NCBI RefSeq assembly: GCF_003987145.1
Contig: NZ_PIPL01000001.1
Coordinates: 1,922,001 to 1,986,000 of the forward strand
From: Aliidiomarina minuta
GTDB taxonomy: Bacteria; Pseudomonadota; Gammaproteobacteria; Enterobacterales; Alteromonadaceae
Length of the DNA stretch: 64,000 nucleotides
Reading direction: 5' to 3'
The notes below the pieces were generated by a model. The model worked only from the letters and a program-made list of their open reading frames with translations. It did not search any database and had not been told where the DNA came from. The position numbers and the translations under genes were made by a program. This document shows positions 33,889 to 43,497 of the stretch, in pieces; the stretch's first letter is position 1; the number at the start of each line of letters is the position of its first letter.

Positions 33889-34791
33889 TTAGTAATAATC
33901 AATCACTACCGCATCGTGTGCATGCAGGCTTTCCAAGTGTCTGACTTTCAGATTGTACGACACAAGCCCCTCAATGCCTTCAATACTGGCCTTAATACGC
34001 CTGGCGGCATCCTCGCAAAAAAGTAAATTGGCTCCGTTATTTTCAGCAAACTGCTTTTCATCAACCCGCTTCACGGCGGTTTGCAAAGGCGTACCTATCA
34101 CCTGCTCAAATTGATTAACCAGAGCTGAAAGATCTGGAATCTGAACACCTTCAAAGCACAGTTCAATCTCCGCAAAAGAGCGTTGGCTATGCGGGGTAGG
34201 TACAGCATTTTCAGGATTATTAATCCAATCCAGCAACTGGGCTTTGTTAATGCTTTCATGCTCAAATACAGCATCCAGCTGCTCCGTCAAACCTTCTCTG
34301 GCCAGGCCCGCAGAACAAGGGCATGTGCTGGAATAAGGAATGGTTAAGTGCACCGAGGTAAAAAATTTCTGCTGCTTAAACTGAACGTCAATTTTACAGG
34401 GGTAAAATTGATAGCCGCTGAACTCACTTACCAGTGCTTTTTTCTGTAGCGCCAATTCAAAGCTAAAAGCAACCCGACTACTTTTTGAAATGCCGTTCTG
34501 GTCTATAATAGACTGTGTCAGATACTGACGTATCAGCTTATTTGTAAGCAAATGATGCGAAAACAATTCGTTCAATAAACGATAGAGTCTCGACATATGA
34601 ATGCCTTTGGCCGACTTTTTCTCCAGCCCGACAAAAGTATCAACATAACAGTGAGTCAATGCCTGATTCTGATTATCGACTGGCAATAGAACAGGCAACG
34701 CTATCTTTTCCATGCCCACCCACTTTAACGCGGATTCAGACTGGCCTAACTTTGTTGAGGTGATATCACTCATGGGGGATCTATAACTCAT
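33889..34791 (-). CDS. folE2: GTP cyclohydrolase FolE2 (type IB)
   Basis: A 300-residue FolE2. The family's Cys motif is in STCPCSAGLAREG, and the conserved C-terminal LFCEDAARRIKASIE and HAHDAVV region (residues ~245-295) are present. It converts GTP to 7,8-dihydroneopterin, the first step of folate synthesis. Unlike FolE it does not need zinc, and it typically replaces it under Zur control. The ATG overlaps the dihydroorotase stop (ATGA), so it is the last gene of the Zur-boxed operon. An internal ATG 6 codons later is an alternative start. Confidence 0.93.
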   Translation of the reverse strand: MSYRSPMSDITSTKLGQSESALKWVGMEKIALPVLLPVDNQNQALTHCYVDTFVGLEKKSAKGIHMSRLYRLLNELFSHHLLTNKLIRQYLTQSIIDQNGISKSSRVAFSFELALQKKALVSEFSGYQFYPCKIDVQFKQQKFFTSVHLTIPYSSTCPCSAGLAREGLTEQLDAVFEHESINKAQLLDWINNPENAVPTPHSQRSFAEIELCFEGVQIPDLSALVNQFEQVIGTPLQTAVKRVDEKQFAENNGANLLFCEDAARRIKASIEGIEGLVSYNLKVRHLESLHAHDAVVIDYY

Positions 34792-36128
34792 CTTTTATGC
34801 TCTCCTGAGCGCGTAAACTCAATCGCCTGCCCAGCCGCTTGAGCGCAGACTATTTTTCCATCCCGATAACACTGAATGCCATTCACCCAGGTGCTTTTCA
34901 CCGAACTGAAAAAGCTCTGGCCATCGAACGGCGCCCACTGACATTTATAAAAAGTGTCTGTATTACTGACATGAGTAGGCGTTGCAGGGTCAAGAAGCAC
35001 CAGATCCGCATGATAACCTTCGCGGATAAAGCCTCTGTTTTTTACTTCAAAGCGAATAGCGGGATTATGGCAGGCTTTCTGCACCATGCTTTCAATACTC
35101 AATTCCCCCTGTTTAACCAGGTCCAGCAGCATAAGCAGGGCATGTTGCACTAATGGAATGCCGGCTGGGGCAGCAGGATAGGATTGATTTTTTTCACTCA
35201 ATAAATGCGGTGCGTGATCCGTTGCGATAATGTCCAGCACGTCATGACGCAGCGCCTGCAATAATTGCTTCCTGTCTTGTGCTGACTTAATGGCAGGATT
35301 GCACTTAATCAGATTGCCCAACTGGGCATAATCCTGATCATCAAACCACAGGTGATGAACGCAGGCTTCAGCCGTAATCTTCTTGTGTTCAATAGGGCCC
35401 GAATCAAACAACGGCATTTCTTTTGCGCTGGTCAGATGCAGCACATGCAAGTTCGCATCGTATTTACGAGCCAGGGAGACCGCATAGGACGATGACACAA
35501 AACAAGCCTCGTCATTACGTAACGCAGCATGCTCAAATATGGTTAGCGGGTCTTGCAGAGATAAACGGTTGCGCTCAATCACAGGACCGCTTTCACAGTG
35601 GGTCGCAATTAGTATCGGCGACTCCCTGAAAATGGCTTCTAAGGCAGCCGGGTTTTCCACCAATAAGTTCCCGGTCGACGCGCCCATAAACACCTTCACT
35701 CCACATACACGGTCTATGTCCACGGACTTAATATCGTCAATATTGGATTCCGTAGCACCCAGGTAAAAAGCATAATTACAGAATGACTTAGTGCTGGCTA
35801 AATCCAGTTTGTGGGCAATCGCTGACATATTGGTAGTTGCAGGCGATACATTCGGCATTTCCATCACCGAGGTAATGCCACCTGCAACAGCGGCCATAGA
35901 TTCCGTGGCTAAATCACCCTTTGCCGTTAACCCGGGTTCTCGGAAATGCACCTGGTCATCTATCATGCCAGGCATCAACAACAGACCTTCCGCGTCATAC
36001 TCAGTGAATGAACGTGGGGTATTTATTTCACTCTGTATTTTATCAATACACCCATTGCGCACCAGAACATCGCTGTGAAACTGGCGCCCCTCGTTCACCA
36101 CCTTTGCGTTTTTAATTACAAAATTCAC
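34788..36128 (-). CDS. pyrC: dihydroorotase (amidohydrolase family), Zur-operon paralogue
   Basis: A 446-residue amidohydrolase that closes carbamoyl-aspartate to dihydroorotate in pyrimidine synthesis. The metal motif, normally D-x-H-x-H, reads IDDQVHFREPG: Gln59 replaces the first His. I recall the same DDQVH form in Bacteroidetes-type dihydroorotases. Later motifs are standard: KVFMGASTG (the carboxylated-Lys region), IATHCES, LHVLHLTSA and IATDHAPH. It lies between dksA2-like and folE2 in a Zur-boxed operon, as the zinc-shortage paralogue of pyrC does in Pseudomonas. Confidence 0.88.
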   Translation of the reverse strand: MNFVIKNAKVVNEGRQFHSDVLVRNGCIDKIQSEINTPRSFTEYDAEGLLLMPGMIDDQVHFREPGLTAKGDLATESMAAVAGGITSVMEMPNVSPATTNMSAIAHKLDLASTKSFCNYAFYLGATESNIDDIKSVDIDRVCGVKVFMGASTGNLLVENPAALEAIFRESPILIATHCESGPVIERNRLSLQDPLTIFEHAALRNDEACFVSSSYAVSLARKYDANLHVLHLTSAKEMPLFDSGPIEHKKITAEACVHHLWFDDQDYAQLGNLIKCNPAIKSAQDRKQLLQALRHDVLDIIATDHAPHLLSEKNQSYPAAPAGIPLVQHALLMLLDLVKQGELSIESMVQKACHNPAIRFEVKNRGFIREGYHADLVLLDPATPTHVSNTDTFYKCQWAPFDGQSFFSSVKSTWVNGIQCYRDGKIVCAQAAGQAIEFTRSGEHKR

Positions 36129-36158
36129 CCGTTACCTACTCTCACTCGTATCGAACGT

Positions 36159-36569
36159 TCAAAGCCTGAAATGCTTTTCCCGATTCTCATGAATTTCCTT
36201 GGCATCCGTGCTGTACTCCGCTGTGGGCCTTATCAACAGACGCTTAATACCTATAGGCTCATCGGTTTCCACGCAATAACCGAAAGTACCTTTATGAATT
36301 TTAGTCAAAGCCAGGTCGATTTTGGGCAATAACCGCCGTTTGCGGTCAATCAGCCGAATCAACAAGGCCGACTCTTCTTCATATTGGGCGCGGTCTCCTT
36401 CATCATTCGATTCCGGAGGCGAACCCAAACGGGTTTTAGCTTCTTCTATTTCTTCCATAGTGGCTGCTTTCTGACTTAGCAACAGGCGCTCAAAATACTC
36501 GAGCTGAGCCTGGTTCATGTAGTCATCCTCGCTCATTGCGAGTAACTCTTTTTCCGTTAAATGAGACAT
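36159..36569 (-). CDS. dksA2: DksA paralogue without the zinc-finger cysteines (DksA2-like)
   Basis: A 136-residue DksA/TraR protein: N-terminal region, long coiled coil (about 25-90), then the globular end. At the four zinc-finger positions (C-x2-C-x17-C-x2-C) it has Cys99, Thr102, Ser120 and Ala123, so it cannot bind zinc in the usual way. That is the signature of DksA2, which replaces DksA on RNA polymerase when zinc is short. It sits 21 nt after the COG0523 gene in the Zur-boxed operon. Confidence 0.92.
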   Translation of the reverse strand: MSHLTEKELLAMSEDDYMNQAQLEYFERLLLSQKAATMEEIEEAKTRLGSPPESNDEGDRAQYEEESALLIRLIDRKRRLLPKIDLALTKIHKGTFGYCVETDEPIGIKRLLIRPTAEYSTDAKEIHENREKHFRL

Positions 36570-36590
36570 AGATACTCCTTAAGCCAGCGG

Positions 36591-37784
36591 TTAAACATCA
36601 CCAAAAGGATTATCCATCTGTAACCAGAAGGGCACGCCTGCAGCAAGCTCTTCGTCGTTCAGCAAACAGTGGTCAAGTTTGGCGGTCACTTCGTCTTTCT
36701 GTATGCCCTGACCAATGAAAACCAGTTCCTGGCGCATGTCCCCAAAAGGCTCTTCCCATTTTTCATTGATATAACCCACACTTTCCTCGTCGGTCGGCCA
36801 GTCTTTGGCTGGCAAGGACTTCCAGAAATAGCCGGCCACACCATAACGGGCGATGCCGCCGGCCTGGTTCCACTGCATCGCCTGATGCGGTCTGCTTGCT
36901 AGCCAGAAGTAACCCTTTGACCGAATTAGTTTGCCTGCGGGCCATGACTGGTGCAGAAACTGGTGGAATTTATCAGGATGGAATGGACGTCGTGCGGTAT
37001 AGGTAAAGCTACTGATTCCGTACTCTTCCGTTTCCGGGGTATGCTCACCGCGCATTTCCTTGAGCCAGCCGGGAGCCAACGAGGCTTTATCAAAATCAAA
37101 AAGGCCTGTGTTTAAAATCAGCTTTGGCTCAACTTCGCCATTCTGTATCGGGTAGACTCTGGCATCCGGATTCAGGCTTTTTACCACCCCCAACACCTGT
37201 TGCAGCTGCTCAGCGGGCACTAAATCTGTTTTGCTAATAACAATAACGTCGGCAAACTCAATTTGGTCAACCAATAAGTCTGAGACACTGCGCTCGTCTT
37301 CCTCACCCAGGTGCTCGCCACGCTCTTGCAGCGAATCCGCCTCTTCATAGTCCGTTAAAAAATTAGCCGCATCGACAACAGTGACCATAGTATCCAAAGT
37401 CGCTGAAGTAGACAGACTCTGACCGTTTTCATCTTCAAAAGTAAAAGTTTCAGCAACCGGAAGCGGTTCTGAAATACCGGTGCTTTCAATAATCAGGTAA
37501 TCGTATTTACCGCTTTTTGACAGCTCAGCAACTTCGGTCAATAAATCTTCGCGCAGTGTGCAGCAGATGCAACCATTGCTGAGCTCAACCAGCTTTTCAT
37601 CAGCCCGGCGCAACTCGACATCATTTTTTAAGCTATCCGCGTCAATATTGAGTTCGCTCATGTCATTTACAATCAAGGCAATACGTAAATTGTCGCGATT
37701 ACTCAGTAAGTGCTTTAACAAAGTAGTCTTGCCGGCTCCAAGAAAGCCGGAAAGAACCGTAACAGGCAGTTTTGATGTTTGCAT
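36591..37784 (-). CDS. COG0523/CobW-family GTPase, putative zinc chaperone
   Basis: A 397-residue G3E GTPase with P-loop GFLGAGKT (13-20), the metal motif CICC (Cys72, 74, 75; form GCxCC), Walker B ESTGISEP and the NKxD-like SKTD. The C-terminal CobW-C domain has FHPDKFHQFL. Members of this family under Zur control (ZigA/ZagA-like) bring zinc to essential target proteins such as FolE. It is first in the operon with DksA2-like, dihydroorotase and FolE2. A Zur box lies 23 bp before the ATG. Confidence 0.9.
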   Translation of the reverse strand: MQTSKLPVTVLSGFLGAGKTTLLKHLLSNRDNLRIALIVNDMSELNIDADSLKNDVELRRADEKLVELSNGCICCTLREDLLTEVAELSKSGKYDYLIIESTGISEPLPVAETFTFEDENGQSLSTSATLDTMVTVVDAANFLTDYEEADSLQERGEHLGEEDERSVSDLLVDQIEFADVIVISKTDLVPAEQLQQVLGVVKSLNPDARVYPIQNGEVEPKLILNTGLFDFDKASLAPGWLKEMRGEHTPETEEYGISSFTYTARRPFHPDKFHQFLHQSWPAGKLIRSKGYFWLASRPHQAMQWNQAGGIARYGVAGYFWKSLPAKDWPTDEESVGYINEKWEEPFGDMRQELVFIGQGIQKDEVTAKLDHCLLNDEELAAGVPFWLQMDNPFGDV

Positions 37785-37806
37785 AAAATCGGCTCCAGTA
37801 AGTAAT

Positions 37807-37821
37807 TGTTATGTTATAACA
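37807..37821. promoter_or_regulatory. Zur box of the COG0523-dksA2-pyrC-folE2 operon
   Basis: TGTTATGTTATAACA, identical in its 15 bp to the site at 28691, 23 bp upstream of the COG0523 start codon. Confidence 0.87.
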
Positions 37822-37858
37822 TATCGCAACTGGAACTGAAAACATTCGCTTTGCAGTA

Positions 37859-38764
37859 TTACTTTCCCTCGACGGGTAAACTGGAACCCAACGCAATCTC
37901 CCTGAAGTGATGAACCATCCGCTGGTTCAGGTTGTCCCTTCGGCTGACCAGATACCACTGCCCGGGCAATGGAAAACCTTTTGCTTTGAGTATGCTGACC
38001 GGGTCACTCCCATGTTCAACAATATGCTCAGATAACACCGCCAGACCACTGCCGGCAGCCACACTGACACGAATGGCCTCATTGCTCTCAACTTCTACCC
38101 GTTGACTCAGATGCAGCCCCTGACCAGCTAACCAGGTGTCGAATACCATGGCCGTTGCTGAGCCTGGTTCGCGAACCAAAAAGCGTTCATTCTGCAAGGC
38201 ATAAAAATCAATCTCCGATTGGTTACCGGCCCAGTGATCCTGCGGCGCGATTAACACAAGCTGGTTGCGCATAAACGCCTGAGCATCTGCGTTGGAGTCG
38301 GTGGGCGGGTGACTGAAAATATACAGGTCGTCTTTGTTATGAAAGTATCTCTGCAGTGTCGCTTCGCGGTTACCAATGCGCAGTTTCACCTGGATATCAG
38401 GAAAGAAGCGATTAAATTCAGCAACTAACTGAGGTACCACATATTGCGCCGTATTGACCAACGCAATGGTTAGCTCTCCGACTACGCCACTTTCAATAGC
38501 CGCTATCTTTTCACCACACTCCCGCATACGACGAATCGTATCTCCGGCTGCTTTGTATAATTCCTTCCCAGCGATAGTGGGTAACATCTGCCGCCCCTGC
38601 TGAAAGAGAATCTTGGTACCACATATATCCTCTAATCGTTTGATCTGAGCAGAAATAGTCGGCTGTGTAAGATGCAGCTGACGTGCAGCCGAAGAAATGC
38701 TCTGGTGCTCGATAACCTGAGTGAAGACTTCCAGCAAGCGAAAGTTTACATGACGTAAATCCAT
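37859..38764 (-). CDS. LysR-family regulator, CbbR/CmpR-like
   Basis: A 301-residue LysR protein: winged helix-turn-helix at 1-65 (SISSAARQLHLTQPTISAQIKRLE) and a two-lobed effector domain. Its pattern and its divergence from an SbtA-type bicarbonate transporter fit the CmpR/CbbR group that senses carbon status. An ATAG-N8-CTAT inverted repeat at 38774-38789 in the intergenic DNA is a plausible binding site. Confidence 0.85.
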   Translation of the reverse strand: MDLRHVNFRLLEVFTQVIEHQSISSAARQLHLTQPTISAQIKRLEDICGTKILFQQGRQMLPTIAGKELYKAAGDTIRRMRECGEKIAAIESGVVGELTIALVNTAQYVVPQLVAEFNRFFPDIQVKLRIGNREATLQRYFHNKDDLYIFSHPPTDSNADAQAFMRNQLVLIAPQDHWAGNQSEIDFYALQNERFLVREPGSATAMVFDTWLAGQGLHLSQRVEVESNEAIRVSVAAGSGLAVLSEHIVEHGSDPVSILKAKGFPLPGQWYLVSRRDNLNQRMVHHFREIALGSSLPVEGK

Positions 38765-38869
38765 AAGCGACCCATAGATAAAAAGCTATATAAAATAGTG
38801 TAAATATTAATTTTTAATTATACATAGCATTCCCCATACTTGCGCTCTAAATCAAAATTTGGAGCTGTG

Positions 38870-39811
38870 ATGCCTGATATTGTAATTGCCTTTTTTGTCC
38901 TCGGCCTGATCGCTGGCATCGTCAAATCAGATCTCAAAATGCCTGGTCAGATTTATGAAATACTGACCATACTGCTGATGTTAAGCATCGGTATAAAAGG
39001 CGGGCTAGCCCTGCACAGCGACAGTCAGTCGATTATCTGGGGACAACTATTGGCCATTATGTCACTGGGTTTCATCATACCTTTTGCGCTGTTACCCATT
39101 TTAAACAAAATTATAAAACTGCCTACGGCAGATGCTATAAGCCTTGCCGCGCATTACGGCTCAGTGAGTGCCGGCACCTTTGCGGTTGCCTGGGCTCTGG
39201 CTGAAAGTTATCAGCTACCCATTTCTGCCGATGCTACCCTTTACCTGGTCATTCTTGAGCTACCTGCGATCATTCTGATGCTGGCCTTCTACCACTGGCG
39301 CACAAGTAATGGCGGAGAAGGCGCAAAAATGTCGGCCATCTGGCATGAAGCCTTCACCAGCCGGGGCGTCATTCTGTTAATGGGAGGCGTTGCTATAGGT
39401 TGGCTGTATGGACCCGAAGGGCTGGGTGCTATCAAAACCCTGGTAATTGACGGCTTTACTTTGTTGCTGGCGTTATTTCTACTGGAAATGGGCTTAACCA
39501 CAGCGCGGATTTGCCGTCCTCTACCCAGAGAGCACTGGCGCCTGATTCTGTTCGCGGCACTGGCACCACTGATTATGATATGGCCGGGTATTTTACTCGG
39601 TGTATTCTTGAACCTTCCGGTAGGCAGCATTTTGATATTAGGCGCACTCAGTGCCAGTGCCTCCTATATCGCAGCTCCCGCGGCCATTCGTGCAGCTATT
39701 CCAGAAGCGAACATCAGTAAAGCCATGCTGGCTGCCCTTGGAGTTACTTTCCCACTGAACGTAATTTTGTATATCCCGGTTGCTGCTCACTTACTCTCGG
39801 TTCATTTATAA
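38870..39811 (+). CDS. SbtA-type sodium-dependent bicarbonate transporter (DUF897)
   Basis: A 313-residue protein with about ten transmembrane helices. I start it at the ATG at 38870 with a GGAG site, not the TTG at 38840. The N terminus (LGLIAGIVKSDLKMPGQIYEI) and the inverted-repeat layout match the SbtA/DUF897 family, known in cyanobacteria for Na+-driven HCO3- uptake. A separate role in heterotrophs, for example feeding carboxylases at low CO2, is likely. It is probably controlled by the divergent LysR gene. Confidence 0.85.
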   Translation: MPDIVIAFFVLGLIAGIVKSDLKMPGQIYEILTILLMLSIGIKGGLALHSDSQSIIWGQLLAIMSLGFIIPFALLPILNKIIKLPTADAISLAAHYGSVSAGTFAVAWALAESYQLPISADATLYLVILELPAIILMLAFYHWRTSNGGEGAKMSAIWHEAFTSRGVILLMGGVAIGWLYGPEGLGAIKTLVIDGFTLLLALFLLEMGLTTARICRPLPREHWRLILFAALAPLIMIWPGILLGVFLNLPVGSILILGALSASASYIAAPAAIRAAIPEANISKAMLAALGVTFPLNVILYIPVAAHLLSVHL

Positions 39812-39833
39812 AAACCGCCCCGTAATCCGGGGC
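39808..39833 (-). terminator. intrinsic terminator of phoX
   Basis: GCCCCG, a 5-nt loop, CGGGGC, then GGTTTTTA on the minus strand, 15 nt beyond the PhoX stop. Confidence 0.7.
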
Positions 39834-39847
39834 ATTAGAGTATTCAG

Positions 39848-41848
39848 CTAAGCCCCGATCACACCACCGTCATCGCGGGTAATAACTATGGTCGAAGAGC
39901 GCGGGCGCAGGCCGTTGCCATCGGGCCAGTGACTGCTAAACTCACCAGGGCCAGAACTTTCCCCGGGATGCTGTACATTAACAAACATAGTTTTGCTATC
40001 CGGCGTGGTCACCACCCCAGTGATTTCACAGTCCACGGGGCCCACCAGAAAACGCTTCAACTCGCCACTGACCGGATCGGCTGCAAGCATGCCGTTGTTA
40101 CCAAAAGGGCCTTGCTGCATCGTAGGGCCGCTCATATCCGTTTGAATCCAAAGGCGTGACTGATGATCAAACCAAAGGCCGTCAGGGCAGGCAAAATGGT
40201 TCTCCTCTGTCAGCGTAATAGCCGTATCCGGGGTACTTGTGCCCACATCCCCCCCGAGCAGGAAAATATCCCAGGCAAAATGTTCCGCTTGCTGACTTTC
40301 AGCTTCACGCCAGCGTACTATATGACCATAAGCATTTTCAGCGCGCGGATTGGCAGCATCCGTCTGCGCTTCGCTACGCCGCGTATTGTTGGTCAAGGTA
40401 AAATAAACTTCACCGGTTTGCGGGTGCACGGCACCCCATTCAGGTCGATCCATTTTAGTAGCGCCAGCCACATCTGCCGCTAAACGGGTATTCAGCAAGA
40501 CGTCAGCCTGAGTCGCAAAATCAACCCCTGCGCTTTGTGCCTGCGCCATGAATACAGGATCATTGATATCCAGTGCCAGCCATTGCCCGCTGCCGTCATC
40601 ATTGAAGCGGGCAACGTAGAGCTTACCGTCATTCAGCAAATCGCCGGAAGCTGTCGCCTGGTGGTAGGGTTTGGCACTGACAAACTTATAAATATACTCA
40701 AAACGGGCGTCGTCACCAGAATAAGCCACTAGGGGCTCACCTTCCACCGGGGGCGCAAAGACCACGCCTTCGTGGGCAAAGCGTCCCAACATACTGCGTT
40801 TTACCGGAGTGCTACGCGGGTTGAAAGGGTCAATTTCTACAATCCAACCAAAATGATTGGGTTCATTTCGGTAGTCTTCAGTCGGGCTGTCAGCCAGGAT
40901 TGAGGCATTGAAGCGATCCGTATCGTCACTGGCCGGTGCTGCGGTTTCCCAATAATAACGACTGTTACCCTGGCGTACCCCATAACGGGCATGTTCGCGG
41001 GGTTGTTCGCTGTCATCATTCATAAAACACCCAGCCCAGTTTTCCTCACAGGTTAAGTATGTGCCCCAGGGAGTAAAGCCATGCGCGCAGTTATTAATAG
41101 TGCCTCGGGTACTGGTGCCATCCGGGCTGTATTTAGTGATGAGTTTATCGTCACCCGTCACAGGGCCTGCCATTGCCATCGGAGTATTGCCGGTGATACG
41201 GCGATTGTAAGGGCTATTCTTGACCAGTATCCATTCACCGCCCCGCTGCTGACGAATATGCGCTACTGACACACCATGCCCCATGAGTTCTTTGAACACC
41301 TCATCCTGGGGCCTTGGAGGTTGTGAGGGACCATCACTGTGCAGGATATCTGGGTCCACATATTCATGGTTCATGACCAGCAAGCCTTCAACAGAACTGT
41401 CTCCTCCCTTTTTTACATCAATGGGAAAGAAGTGCATACCATCATGATGCGAACCCACCTGCCGGGCCTGATCAAGCGCGCTGTTTGAAGCGTCGCTACG
41501 AAATTCAGGCGCATTGGCTGTCAATGGCGTCCCCCAGGGCAAAAAAGGTGTGGCCCGATATCCCTTAGGCACAGTAACGGTGTCCACCCTGTTGGTCATC
41601 ACGGGTTCAAAACCTAAGCCTTGAGCAACGGCATTTGCTGAAGATGATTGTCCTACACGAGGAGCGCAGGCGGCCAGCAATGGAGATGCTATAAAAGCGC
41701 CGACCGCTAAACCTAAACCACCTTTAAGAACAGAGCGGCGACTCATCTGGCGATTAACTACATCGTAAAAGTCCTCTCCTGAAGACGAATTACAAATTGG
41801 ATCAATCCCACTCAGATCGACAGACAGTTTTTTACGGGTAGCAGGCAC
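39848..41848 (-). CDS. phoX: alkaline phosphatase PhoX family protein, Tat-exported
   Basis: A 666-residue PhoX/DUF839 protein starting at GTG 41848 with AGGAG 6 nt upstream. The Tat signal SRRSVLKG (about residues 36-43) is followed by a hydrophobic stretch ending LLAACAP, which could also be lipidated. The body shows PhoX blades (EGLLVMNHEYVDP, TPWGTYLTCEENWAG, DGLWFDHQSRLWIQTDMSG). The family is Ca2+/Fe3+-dependent, not zinc-dependent, and releases phosphate from organic esters in the periplasm. No Pho box was picked out. Confidence 0.9.
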   Translation of the reverse strand: MPATRKKLSVDLSGIDPICNSSSGEDFYDVVNRQMSRRSVLKGGLGLAVGAFIASPLLAACAPRVGQSSSANAVAQGLGFEPVMTNRVDTVTVPKGYRATPFLPWGTPLTANAPEFRSDASNSALDQARQVGSHHDGMHFFPIDVKKGGDSSVEGLLVMNHEYVDPDILHSDGPSQPPRPQDEVFKELMGHGVSVAHIRQQRGGEWILVKNSPYNRRITGNTPMAMAGPVTGDDKLITKYSPDGTSTRGTINNCAHGFTPWGTYLTCEENWAGCFMNDDSEQPREHARYGVRQGNSRYYWETAAPASDDTDRFNASILADSPTEDYRNEPNHFGWIVEIDPFNPRSTPVKRSMLGRFAHEGVVFAPPVEGEPLVAYSGDDARFEYIYKFVSAKPYHQATASGDLLNDGKLYVARFNDDGSGQWLALDINDPVFMAQAQSAGVDFATQADVLLNTRLAADVAGATKMDRPEWGAVHPQTGEVYFTLTNNTRRSEAQTDAANPRAENAYGHIVRWREAESQQAEHFAWDIFLLGGDVGTSTPDTAITLTEENHFACPDGLWFDHQSRLWIQTDMSGPTMQQGPFGNNGMLAADPVSGELKRFLVGPVDCEITGVVTTPDSKTMFVNVQHPGESSGPGEFSSHWPDGNGLRPRSSTIVITRDDGGVIGA

Positions 41849-41933
41849 ACTAAGCTCCTAAAAAGGTAATAAATGGAATGCGACTCAGATAGAAGACTAA
41901 GCCTACTTGATTCACATGACAGTTTTATGAAAA

Positions 41934-43361
41934 CTAAAACGTGCTTATCCCCGTTGCTTCCATTGTCCGATACAGAAATCGAAGCCATAAGCTTTCCTCG
42001 GCGTAAGTCGCGTAATCGACACTGAACTGACGGTCCTCTCGGTTGCTCCATTGGTCTTCAAACCAACGCAAGCCTTGTTGCAAAGATTCAGTCTCGATTT
42101 CCCCTCGCAGTACCACACTGGTTTCGAGATTAAGGTTGTGTAAATTGCGCCGGGTAAAATTAGTCGAACCAAGCAACATTTCCGCACGGCCTTCATTGTC
42201 TCTATATAGCAACCACTTAGAGTGACACTGCTCGTCTTGAGTATCACACCAGCGTACCGACACTCCGGCACCATTTAGCTCCTGTGCTACCGGAAGATTA
42301 GGCACACCAATTTTCTCGTGCCCAAATGCTTCTTTATTGGGGTCAAGTAGCACCCTGACTTGCACTCCCCGGGTCACAGCATCTTGTAAAGCTCGCACCA
42401 CATGACGATCAGAAAGATAGAAAATAGCCAAATCCAACTTCTCACCACTCACGGCTTCATTAATAATGCGCAGCAAGGTGCGCTCCACCGCGCGTTCAGT
42501 AACTACCTGCACGGTTACATCACTATTCGGAGGCGGCTCCATCGGTTGCAAATCCGTTTCTGGCGCCGATCTGCCCGAAAAGTTGAGGACCGCCGCTTCG
42601 CTGGCCAGTAAATCCCAGGCTGCAGGTCCGCTGAAGCGCAGCGCCACATTGCCGTGAGCACTGCTTGGATCATGCGGGTTCGCCGAAGTCACCAGAGCCG
42701 TTAATTGATTGTTGTTATCAGTAATAACTAGCTTACGGTGGTTCGCTTTAAAATTAAGCAGCTTCAGGTAACTGCGCAAGGACACTCGCCCCTCACCAAA
42801 AGGATTCGGCAAGATCCCCCCCTCGCTATTACCAAAAGGCTGAATAAAAGGGCGCCAAAACGCAGAATACAGCGGGTTGCTATCGCGCAAGCGAGTAAGG
42901 TCGGTAATCACAACGGGAATATCGGCCTCTCTCAGCTGTTCGAAGTGTGCTGAGGTCCGACCGCCATATACATTGTTCAGCGGATCTGAAATTACCCAGA
43001 CCTCAAGGTCAGGGTAACGATCCTTCTGGGCAATGAGCGCCTCGGTGAGCTCCGTTGCGAGAGGACGATAGGCTCCTCTCTCATCCGCCTTAAAATCGTT
43101 AAACAAAAACATATCCACCAGGACAAACTTACGTGCCTCAGCAATCATCTCGAATACGGTATCAAATATCTGCTGCTCGATCTGGCGTTCACCATTCGTA
43201 TCGGTATAAGTAATATCCGCCAAAAACTCCACATCAGTGGCACTTCGCGGTGGCCCTTCGAAGTTTAATCCGGCAGGCAAGGGCTTGTGGACCTGGTACA
43301 CACCAACAATTACAAGTACGAGCAACAACAGCATGATTATTAATTTTTTTTGATTTCGCAT
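41934..43361 (-). CDS. membrane-anchored phospholipase D family protein
   Basis: A 475-residue protein (an in-frame GTG lies 9 nt earlier) with an N-terminal transmembrane anchor (about 8-25). Two PLD motifs are seen: NHRKLVITD in the middle and HSKWLLYRD near the end, the second with one extra residue before the Asp. Pairs of HKD motifs form one active site in cardiolipin synthases and related phosphodiesterases. It may act on lipids or nucleic acid in the periplasm. The neighbours give no clue. Confidence 0.82.
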   Translation of the reverse strand: MRNQKKLIIMLLLLVLVIVGVYQVHKPLPAGLNFEGPPRSATDVEFLADITYTDTNGERQIEQQIFDTVFEMIAEARKFVLVDMFLFNDFKADERGAYRPLATELTEALIAQKDRYPDLEVWVISDPLNNVYGGRTSAHFEQLREADIPVVITDLTRLRDSNPLYSAFWRPFIQPFGNSEGGILPNPFGEGRVSLRSYLKLLNFKANHRKLVITDNNNQLTALVTSANPHDPSSAHGNVALRFSGPAAWDLLASEAAVLNFSGRSAPETDLQPMEPPPNSDVTVQVVTERAVERTLLRIINEAVSGEKLDLAIFYLSDRHVVRALQDAVTRGVQVRVLLDPNKEAFGHEKIGVPNLPVAQELNGAGVSVRWCDTQDEQCHSKWLLYRDNEGRAEMLLGSTNFTRRNLHNLNLETSVVLRGEIETESLQQGLRWFEDQWSNREDRQFSVDYATYAEESLWLRFLYRTMEATGISTF

Positions 43362-43497
43362 AATTTGCACTGGTTCCCAAGAGCAACGATTTTTTTCACA
43401 ACAGATACATCGTCACTATAGTGCGCTTTCTATTTTTCATACAGTGTCTTAGATTGGTCGCCGTCCTGTGGTTAACTATATGGGTTTTCGGCGGCCC

